13,338 nucleotides of DNA from Candidatus Poribacteria bacterium (lineage in GTDB: Bacteria > Poribacteria > DTPJ01). The DNA is taken from the NCBI GenBank assembly GCA_011334435.1, contig DTPJ01000182.1, positions 1-13,338 of the forward strand, in the 5' to 3' direction. The notes under the pieces are model-generated. The model made no database searches. It was not told where the DNA came from and saw only the letters and a program-made list of their open reading frames with translations. Of this stretch, positions 7,541-13,338 are shown piece after piece. How positions within the stretch are numbered: position 1 is the first letter of the stretch; the number at the start of each line of letters is the position of its first letter. The position numbers were made by a program, and so were the translations under genes.

Positions 7541-8587
7541 TTATTTGAGGATTTTTGCTCCGCCATAAACTGCTGATTTAAGTATGGCGTCAACTTTGGC
7601 AACTGCGTCTTTTGGTAATGGTGCATACTGTAACGGTTCTGCCAAAGATTGTCCTTCGTGAGTCATCCACCAAAGCATTTTCAGAAGTGCTTCTGCTTTT
7701 TCTTTGGTCCTATTGCCGTATTTTTGCTCTTTATAGATAATAAGCCATGTGAACCCTGCTATTGGATAGCCATCTTTTGCAGAAGTGTCTGTAATTGATG
7801 CCCTTGTGTCTGCTGGAAGTGCAATTCCCGCTGCTGCGGTTGTTGACTTTATTGTAGGTTCTATAAATACGCCTGATTTATTTTTAATCACACCAACTGG
7901 CATTTTATTTTGAATGGCATATATAAGCTCAACATAACCGATTGAACCGGGAAGTTGTTTTACAAGACCTGCAACACCAGGATTTCCTTTTGCACCAAGA
8001 CCTGTGGGCCAATTTATTGATTTTCCTGTGCCAGGTCCTTTCTTCCAGTCAGCGCTAACTTTACTTAAATAATCAGTAAATATATGTGTCGTTCCACTTC
8101 CATCTGAACGATGGACAACCGCTATATTCATATCAGGAAGAGATATATCTGCATTATCCGCTTTGATCTTTGGGTCGTCCCATTTAGTTATCTTTCCAAG
8201 AAATATATCTGCTATTGTCTCGGGACTGAATTTGATCTTAGGGTTATTAGGCAGGTTATATGTAAGCACAACTGCACCAAGAGCTGTTGGGATATGCAAA
8301 ACTTCTGCACCAGCTTGTTTCATCTCTTCATCGCTCATAAAAGCATCTGTTGCGCCGAAATCTACTGTTTTATTGATAAACTGCGTTATACCTGCACCAG
8401 AACCGACACCTTGATAATTTACCTTTACACCAGTATTTTTATTATAGGTATCAAACATTTTCGTATAAAGGGGAAGTGGAAAAGTTGCACCTGCGCCAAG
8501 TATTTCCATATCTGCGGAAAAGGATACAGAACTAAAAAGACATAACGTTATTGTTATCACCATTATTGCATTGAAAATCTTTCTCAT
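7541..8587 (-). CDS. pstS: PstS, periplasmic phosphate-binding protein
   Basis: A 348-aa substrate-binding protein that captures phosphate in the periplasm for the PstCAB transporter. Signal peptide 1-25 (R2, K3, IMVITITLCLF core, cut after SFSA). Phosphate-binding loops are clear: GAGATFP (31-37), GVGSGAG (60-66), FGATDAFMS (77-85) and HRSDGSGTTHIFTDYL (159-174), where R160, S161, D162 and S164-T166 correspond to known phosphate ligands. GSIGYVE (214-220) is also typical. Length matches the family. AGGAGGA (minus strand, 8596-8602) lies 8 nt before the ATG. It follows the porin by 23 bp with no terminator between, so both probably share the Pho-box promoter upstream of the porin. No pstC, pstA, pstB or phoU follows: the next gene is convergent. 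Confidence 0.97.
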   Translation of the reverse strand: MRKIFNAIMVITITLCLFSSVSFSADMEILGAGATFPLPLYTKMFDTYNKNTGVKVNYQGVGSGAGITQFINKTVDFGATDAFMSDEEMKQAGAEVLHIPTALGAVVLTYNLPNNPKIKFSPETIADIFLGKITKWDDPKIKADNADISLPDMNIAVVHRSDGSGTTHIFTDYLSKVSADWKKGPGTGKSINWPTGLGAKGNPGVAGLVKQLPGSIGYVELIYAIQNKMPVGVIKNKSGVFIEPTIKSTTAAAGIALPADTRASITDTSAKDGYPIAGFTWLIIYKEQKYGNRTKEKAEALLKMLWWMTHEGQSLAEPLQYAPLPKDAVAKVDAILKSAVYGGAKILK

Positions 8588-8610
8588 TTTTTATTTCCTC
8601 CTAAAAACGG

Positions 8611-9752
8611 TTAAAATTTAACCTCAACTTGTGCCAATATCTGTGAAGTTGAGTCTTTGTCGGCAGATTGATAACTTGTCTTCTGAATATCAAGCACTGC
8701 ACGGACATTTTTTACTAAATTATATGTTAATCCAACTAATGTTACATTGTGACTGTCATCTTCAACATCTGTATCTGGGTCCCACGAATCAAATCTTGCT
8801 AAAACGCCAAGATTATTCAATGGCGAAGGTAGGAATTTTGCAAACTTCACTTCACCGAAAGCAGAAAAACCACTGCCATTCTTATCTATTACACTTTTGT
8901 CTTTAAGGCTTTGATCGGTTGACATATCAAATTCGCCTCCGATGTTAATGAAGTCATAACTAAAGTTCACCATTGCACCAAGCCTGTTTCTGTCAAGAGA
9001 TTCATCGCCAGAAGCCTTCTTGCCCATATAATAATACGCAGAAATCGCAAGCCCTTTAAGGATAGCGTCACTTGGAAGCGGAGTAATGGTAATTCTTGGA
9101 CATATATCCTTATATTTGTCATCTTCTGACTTTGAGTATCCTGGACCGTTTAGCACTGCAAGCATAAATTCCCCATAATTCTGAGGTATCTTCACAATAG
9201 CAGATGCACCTAAATCCGCTGAACTGAACAGCTTTTCTGCATCAGTAAGCGTCGGTTTTACAAATCTATACCCCCATGCCTTTTCAACTGTTGGGATCCA
9301 TGGAGTCCCAATCATGCCTAATCTGATCGTTGTCATAGGGATAAGGTCAGCATCAACGTAGATATTCTTCATTCTAACAGTCCAACCATCATAGTAAGAT
9401 GCAACTGTAACACTTTTGACATCAGTGTTATCTGCTTTTGAGCCATCTTCAGCCTTTATGCTAACAGTCTTAGTGTTTTGATAGACATCCGTTGTGACTT
9501 TTATCTTGGCTTTGTCTGCGATATTTGACTCAAATGTAAGATATGTCCTCTCAATGTCAAACTTATTGAATCCTTCTCCTTTGCCGAGATCGTCAACATC
9601 ATAGATGTAGTTAAGGAATATTATTCCAGATGTTTTAACTACACCTATAGTTGGTTTTGCGGTCTCGCTGGGCTTTGTGTCAGCACTATAAGATGCTGAG
9701 ATTAGTATAGAGAACAAGAACATTGAACATAAGATCGCAAGCGTTTTTTCAT
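8611..9752 (-). CDS. Phosphate-selective porin O/P-like outer-membrane protein, start frameshifted
   Basis: The frame encodes a predicted beta-barrel porin, probably an outer-membrane phosphate channel of OprO/OprP type. The mature protein has alternating-hydrophobicity strands (GIIFLNYIYDVDD, FDIERTYLTFESNI, TTIRLGMIGTPWI, AMVNFSYDFINIGGEFD, LGVLARFDSWDPD) and ends QVEVKF, a terminal-Phe barrel signal. A signal peptide is clear (TLAILCSMFLFSILISASYSA, cut before DTK). The start is broken. GAAGGAGGA sits just before the minus-strand ATG at 9752, but after that ATG an A6 run (9744-9749) puts the porin one base out of frame, and the ATG frame stops after 16 codons. With A7 it would read MKKTLAIL, giving 380 aa. 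An uninterrupted start exists at ATG 9774 (MPNEGGRYEKTL), but it lacks a Shine-Dalgarno and has an acidic n-region. ATG 9825 lies upstream of the -10 box. Its position before pstS and behind a Pho box supports phosphate uptake. Confidence 0.85.
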
Positions 9753-9811
9753 ATCTTCCTCCTTCGTTCGGCATTGCGATTTGTAACATATTTGTAATCA
9801 AATCGCTTGTT

Positions 9812-9865
9812 ATTATAGTTTCCAATTGTTAATTAATTATTGAGACATTGTTAATTTTGGGTTAA
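9812..9865 (-). promoter_or_regulatory. Pho box (four 11-bp-spaced repeats) plus -10 element of the porin-pstS operon
   Basis: Read on the minus strand, four hexamers recur every 11 bp: TTAACC (9860-9865), TTAACA (9849-9854), TCAATA (9838-9843) and TTAACA (9827-9832), each separated by 5 nt. After a 9-nt gap comes a perfect TATAAT (9812-9817). TTAACA-N5 tandem repeats are the known PhoP-type Pho-box pattern, and E. coli PhoB boxes likewise repeat every 11 bp and end about 10 bp before the -10. No -35 hexamer lies 17 bp before TATAAT, as expected for an activated promoter. The predicted mRNA start is near 9805. Confidence 0.85.
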
Positions 9866-9928
9866 TTTTCTGGAATGCAAATTTTTATTATCAATAGTTT
9901 ATGGTGAGACAAAAATCCTGAAATAACT

Positions 9929-9958
9929 ATATAAAACAAGGGGTAGCTAACCCTTGTC
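9929..9958 (-). terminator. Intrinsic terminator of the membrane protein/UroD-like operon
   Basis: On the minus strand GACAAGGG, loop TTAGCTAC and CCCTTGT form a stem of at least 7 bp (9936-9942 with 9951-9957), followed by TTTTATAT. It lies about 50 bp past the UroD-like stop and about 70 bp before the Pho box, so it would insulate the phosphate operon from read-through. Confidence 0.7.
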
Positions 9959-10009
9959 AAAGAAAGGAGGTGACTTTGAATTTTGGAAATTTAGAAATAT
10001 TGGACTTTG

Positions 10010-11131
10010 TTATTTACCAAAACTTCCGCTTAAAAGCTTTTTCTTTTGTTCCATATAATAGCAAAAGTTATCCCATGATATATCAGGCGGGAATGTGTGA
10101 TCAACTGTTGGAATAAATCCACCGCTTTCAACCAAAGGTGCAAGTTCTTTAAGGGCATTATCTATCTCTTTGTGTCCTTTTGTGAGTTCTCGTTTATCAA
10201 CTCCGCCCCATATTCTCAACTGTTTTCCATATTGAGCTTTAATGCGGTTTGGATCCATGTTAGATGCTCTCTCAAAGGGCCAATGGACATCAACCCCCAT
10301 ATCAAGAAAAAGCGGAATAAGCGGTTCGGTGTTTCCATCACTATCAAGGCTGACATATTTAACACCATGTTTTTTCAGGTGATCTATCGTCCTGCGATAG
10401 TGTGGAAAGATGAATTTTTTAAAGCTGGCAGGACTCATTAATGGACCTGATACACAAGCCATATCTTCAAAGAAGTTAAAATAATCAAAATTGACCTCTT
10501 TTACTATTGGAGTTGTAACTTCAATAATGAAATCCGCTATAAACTCAAACATTTCCTCGCAAAGCTCAGGCTGATCATAGAAGGCATAAGATAGATTTTC
10601 CGTTCCCATCCAAGCCCTTGCTACGCCATAAAATCCCGTGCAGGCATTCGTGCCTAAAATTAAAACATGATCTCGGTTTCGCCAAGCAGGAATTCTGTCG
10701 CGCCAATTTTGCGGATAGCGATTTGGATTGGTAGGATCATATCGCTTTTTCATATCCCTCAGATCGTCAATATTTTCAACGGGAAATCGCAAGTATTGAT
10801 CCATAGATGCCCTTGTTCCCCTTACAGTGCCATCAATTAACGCTTTTGTGACGATACCGTTTCCATGTTGAATTATCTCATATCTATCTGTCCTTTCTAT
10901 AACTTTCGTCTCAAAACCCGGAATCATGCCCATATGGATAGGGACAAACTCCCTTTTGTCAAAACCTAATGCATCTATGCCAGAAAACCAGTCTCCGTCA
11001 ATCTGTTCAGGTCTTGCACCCTCACTGATCCAACGTTCGCGGGTTTGACCCCAAATACCAAGTTCCCAATTAGGCACTTGATCTACTGGTTCATATTCCA
11101 TCACCCTAAGAAATCTCTCTCGTCCAGTCAT
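10010..11131 (-). CDS. Uroporphyrinogen decarboxylase-like (UroD/MtaA superfamily) protein
   Basis: A 373-aa protein of the UroD/cobamide-methyltransferase superfamily, an alpha/beta barrel. The start MTGRERFLRVMEYEPVDQVP is the family N-terminal signature. FFEDMACVSGPLMSPASFKKF (220-240) and SLDSDGNTEPLIPLFLDMGVD (261-281) are the usual central motifs, and GGFIPTVDHTFPPDISWDNF (337-356) the C-terminal one. In zinc-dependent members (MtaA/MtbA) the central site carries His-x-Cys and a later Cys. Here those places read S-L-D-S-D and WGGVDKREL, so the zinc ligands seem replaced by Asp/Ser. True heme-pathway decarboxylation and classic methyl transfer are therefore both doubtful. GGGGG (minus, 11136-11140) is the Shine-Dalgarno for ATG 11131; ATG 11143 would overlap it. 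It follows the DUF6785-type gene by 39 bp, and the two appear to be one operon. Cytoplasmic; substrate unknown. Confidence 0.9.
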   Translation of the reverse strand: MTGRERFLRVMEYEPVDQVPNWELGIWGQTRERWISEGARPEQIDGDWFSGIDALGFDKREFVPIHMGMIPGFETKVIERTDRYEIIQHGNGIVTKALIDGTVRGTRASMDQYLRFPVENIDDLRDMKKRYDPTNPNRYPQNWRDRIPAWRNRDHVLILGTNACTGFYGVARAWMGTENLSYAFYDQPELCEEMFEFIADFIIEVTTPIVKEVNFDYFNFFEDMACVSGPLMSPASFKKFIFPHYRRTIDHLKKHGVKYVSLDSDGNTEPLIPLFLDMGVDVHWPFERASNMDPNRIKAQYGKQLRIWGGVDKRELTKGHKEIDNALKELAPLVESGGFIPTVDHTFPPDISWDNFCYYMEQKKKLLSGSFGK

Positions 11132-11170
11132 TTTTACCCCCATTTCATTAGTTTATATGTATCTGCTATT

Positions 11171-13093
11171 TTATAACATGTGTCCTGCACCCGAAGATGG
11201 CATATAGATATTCAACAGAAGGCTTACAATACTGGCTATGCTTCTTGGAATATAATCTCCAAGCACTAATCCTAAAAAGAAGGGAATTCCCTTTCTATAA
11301 GTTCCTGCACCACCATGTTTAAGAATGATAAATTTGATAAACCAACTGACCAAAACAGGAAACCAGAAGTAGATCATTCCGCCCCAAGCGGCGCCAGATA
11401 AGACATATCCAGATGCATGCAAGGGAAACCAAAGAAACCTGATTCGCATTATATAAAGAAATACGACGAAAGCAAATCCTCCGCCCATAAATCCAATAGC
11501 ACGAACATTTGTCCCCTGAGGATATTGAAGCCAAGATTGAAGCGGATTAAAGCTCTCCCAACCGAAGTAGCTTAAAGTCCCGCGCATTTGCGTTAAGACA
11601 CCATACTTATATGATATTTGGAGATATGTCCAAAAAGTCGCTATTGCCCCAATACCTATCCCTAAAGCTAATGCGGTTGTCAACTTTCGGTTGTTCATAC
11701 CAACCCTATCGCCGATTCTAAGCGATTCAAGCTGATTTGGCATTGGATGTGCCCTATTGCATCTATTAAAGGCATATAGAAAGGTCATAATAGTCAGGTT
11801 ATTCCCTAAAAGCCTTCTTGAACCGAAAATATCTATCATCATCTGTCTTGGATTAATGCCGATGACCTCGTGATAAGGAGGACCAAGTTCAGCACGCACC
11901 CTCCCGATAGCTATGGCAAGAATATAGAATAATGCGAAGAAAGCAAAGATCGCCCATAATGACATCCCCGCAAGATAGCAAAACATCACAACTCCGCCGA
12001 AACTTAAAAGAAGCAAAATAAATGCGGTTCTGTAACTCATCGGCTCGTTTGAATCGTCCATTTTAGCTTTTCCAAAAACATGTTTAATAAATGCGACAAA
12101 ATGCCTTCTTGCCCCCCAAAGTGCTATTATACAGATGCCTATCCATGCACCTGATGCTCGCTCATTGAGATAAAGCGATTGCCAACCGATTATGCTTGCA
12201 AAAATCCTTTCAACCCTTGTCAGCCAAAAGAAAAACCAACACGAAAACGAAAGGTCAAGAGGCATGAAATAGCTCAAACCGACAACCGCGAAATTATACG
12301 ACATCCATGTATAACCTATCGCATTCCAAGGCTTATCGGTGAAAAATTGATCAAGTCTATATCCATAAGGAATTTGCGGAACAGCAGGGAAAAGGTCATG
12401 GAAAAGGTTTATTATCCTGATTGACGCAGAAACAGAAAAACCGATCCAAAGTAGCTTTGATCTAAAAAACTTTTTATCAGTTGCCATTGATAAAGGAAGT
12501 TGAATAAGAGGATAGCTAAGCTTTTCGTTCTCTGTCCATTGTCTCCTTAAAATTGAGCTGATACATAAAAGCGAGAAGTAAAGGATAAATATAAAGCCAG
12601 ACCATACTAATATAGGAACTGCCCACGCTTTAATGTGTTCAATTCTATAAAAACTTGACTCACCAGTGAAATAGCCTTTCAAGGCATCTGTTTTTGTGAC
12701 TGTAAACCATGATGGGATATATTTCCAAAAAAGCTGTTGCCATTCGTTTTCTGGCGATGCAAACCAGAATGGATGAGCCAACGTCCCCATCAAAATAGAC
12801 ATCATAGTATGTCCCGAGATCGTGGAGACCATTATGATCATGACATATATAATAAGAAGTTCTGCTGGTGATAAGCCTAAATTTGCTGAAAATTTCTTGA
12901 AAAGAAAGTTAAGGATAAGAAGCACCGTAAGCGAAAATATCGCATTTGAAAACGGATTGACAAACGTGAATACTGAATACCACAATTCGCTTGAGATACC
13001 GACCCAATAGGCATTGATAATCACCATGATTAAGCCAATGATTATAGCCCTTTTCCTTATAATATCTATATTTGTTTCTCCTGATTTTTTCAT
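11171..13093 (-). CDS. DUF6785/DUF6784-type polytopic membrane protein
   Basis: A 640-aa inner-membrane protein with about 14 predicted helices (for example 17-34, 47-65, 77-97, 156-182, 212-230, 281-300, 354-374, 376-397, 471-491, 531-549, 573-590 and 605-628). There is no cleavable signal peptide. Motifs I associate with the DUF6785/6784 family are RRQWTENEKLSYPLIQLP (183-200) after the fourth or fifth helix, GRVRAELGPP (397-406) and RAHPMPNQLESLRIGDR (447-463). Both N- and C-terminal family parts are present and length is normal. The layout resembles oligopeptide-type (OPT) transporters, so a transport role is plausible, but no substrate is established. The start ATG at 13093 has only a weak GAGAA upstream; the hydrophilic N-terminus with Lys fits. 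It is the first gene of the operon with the UroD-like protein and is transcribed from the strong promoter at 13156-13184. Confidence 0.87.
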   Translation of the reverse strand: MKKSGETNIDIIRKRAIIIGLIMVIINAYWVGISSELWYSVFTFVNPFSNAIFSLTVLLILNFLFKKFSANLGLSPAELLIIYVMIIMVSTISGHTMMSILMGTLAHPFWFASPENEWQQLFWKYIPSWFTVTKTDALKGYFTGESSFYRIEHIKAWAVPILVWSGFIFILYFSLLCISSILRRQWTENEKLSYPLIQLPLSMATDKKFFRSKLLWIGFSVSASIRIINLFHDLFPAVPQIPYGYRLDQFFTDKPWNAIGYTWMSYNFAVVGLSYFMPLDLSFSCWFFFWLTRVERIFASIIGWQSLYLNERASGAWIGICIIALWGARRHFVAFIKHVFGKAKMDDSNEPMSYRTAFILLLLSFGGVVMFCYLAGMSLWAIFAFFALFYILAIAIGRVRAELGPPYHEVIGINPRQMMIDIFGSRRLLGNNLTIMTFLYAFNRCNRAHPMPNQLESLRIGDRVGMNNRKLTTALALGIGIGAIATFWTYLQISYKYGVLTQMRGTLSYFGWESFNPLQSWLQYPQGTNVRAIGFMGGGFAFVVFLYIMRIRFLWFPLHASGYVLSGAAWGGMIYFWFPVLVSWFIKFIILKHGGAGTYRKGIPFFLGLVLGDYIPRSIASIVSLLLNIYMPSSGAGHML

Positions 13094-13155
13094 TTATAGT
13101 TATTCAATTTTTCTCAAAGTTATTGCTTAATTAAATGCCTCTTAAAAACGCTTAA

Positions 13156-13184
13156 ATCATAGCAAAAGCAAGATGTGTTGTCAA
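13156..13184 (-). promoter_or_regulatory. Near-consensus sigma70 promoter of the DUF6785/UroD-like operon
   Basis: On the minus strand TTGACA (13179-13184) is followed by a 17-bp spacer and TATGAT (13156-13161), with TG one base before the -10 (extended -10). The expected mRNA start is near 13149, giving a leader of about 56 nt before ATG 13093. Confidence 0.85.
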
Positions 13185-13218
13185 TTTCAGAAATATGCTG
13201 ATTTATATCCTTTAAAAA

Positions 13219-13233
13219 CTGACGGTGAGTCAG
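13219..13233. promoter_or_regulatory. CTGAC-N5-GTCAG dyad between divergent promoters (possible operator)
   Basis: A perfect 5-bp inverted repeat with a 5-nt centre (GGTGA) sits between the -35 boxes of the leftward (13184) and rightward (13247) promoters. Its size and place fit a dimeric repressor or activator site; the regulator is unknown. A short stem like this can occur by chance. Confidence 0.35.
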
Positions 13234-13234
13234 G

Positions 13235-13275
13235 GCAATATGATACTTGACAAATCTCTATTATTGCAATATCAT
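13235..13275 (+). promoter_or_regulatory. Rightward near-consensus promoter with repeated GCAATAT(G/C)AT, leaving the window
   Basis: TTGACA (13247-13252), a 17-bp spacer and TATCAT (13270-13275) form a strong + strand promoter. GCAATATGAT (13235-13244) and GCAATATCAT (13266-13275) are direct repeats 31 bp apart, and the second covers the -10; TATTGCAATA (13262-13271) is a perfect palindrome there. Transcription would start near 13282 into a gene mostly outside the window. ATG at 13325 behind GAGAG is a possible start, but only four codons are visible. Confidence 0.75.
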
Positions 13276-13338
13276 TATGACATAAATTATAGAATTTCAT
13301 AATATTTAGGAATAGTGAGAGAATATGCTCAAAAGCAA

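Noticed and set aside
8111..8545. Plus-strand 144-codon open frame opposite pstS
   Set aside because: Fully antisense to a strongly conserved PstS frame, Cys/Ile-rich low-complexity translation, no Shine-Dalgarno.
9753..9825. Longer porin start giving METIITSDLITNMLQ
   Set aside because: ATG 9825 lies upstream of the -10 TATAAT (9812-9817), so it would not be on the mRNA; the added residues overlap promoter DNA.
7484..9957. Insertion sequence or transposon bounded by the 14-nt inverted pair
   Set aside because: No transposase, no target-site duplication seen, and the enclosed genes are a normal Pho operon; the hairpins are better explained as transcript ends.
10097..10441. Plus-strand 114-codon open frame opposite the UroD-like gene
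   Set aside because: Antisense shadow of a recognisable family gene with no start signal.

Overview
This AT-rich window comes from a Gram-negative-type (diderm) bacterium. It encodes an outer-membrane porin, a second predicted beta-barrel, an SPII lipoprotein and several signal-peptide proteins. The combination of a DUF4832-type glycosidase-like protein, a DUF6785/6784-type polytopic membrane protein and a uroporphyrinogen-decarboxylase-like protein is typical of Candidatus Poribacteria and related Planctomycetota/Armatimonadota-like lineages. That assignment is inferred from gene content, not from a marker gene. No rRNA, tRNA, transposase, phage gene or CRISPR array is visible.

Layout, left to right. 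(1) 1-370 is non-coding and holds an imperfect hairpin and a cluster of degenerate CCCCCTTTGAAAAAGGGGG-type repeats. (2) 371-1717 (+) is a DUF4832/TIM-barrel protein. (3) 1876-7485 (+) is a tight five-gene operon: ECF sigma factor, zinc-finger anti-sigma factor with a C-terminal TPR-like segment, a 700-aa exported TPR protein, a lipoprotein of unknown function and a PorV/TraF-like beta-barrel. It reads as a self-regulated envelope module and is the best candidate here for an undescribed system. (4) 7541-9752 (-) is a phosphate-acquisition pair: an OprO/P-like porin followed by PstS. A four-repeat, 11-bp-period Pho box placed 9 bp before a perfect TATAAT stands upstream. (5) 10010-13093 (-) is a two-gene operon, DUF6785-type membrane protein then UroD-like protein, driven by a near-consensus extended -10 sigma70 promoter. 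A divergent near-consensus promoter leaves the window to the right.

The most notable point is at the porin start. The only ATG with a strong Shine-Dalgarno is out of frame by one base with the porin, across an A6 run that would read correctly as A7. This could be slipped-strand phase variation, transcriptional slippage, a recent mutation or a sequencing error. Several gene starts were moved downstream of the longest open frame because the longer versions would swallow their own ribosome-binding site or start upstream of the promoter.
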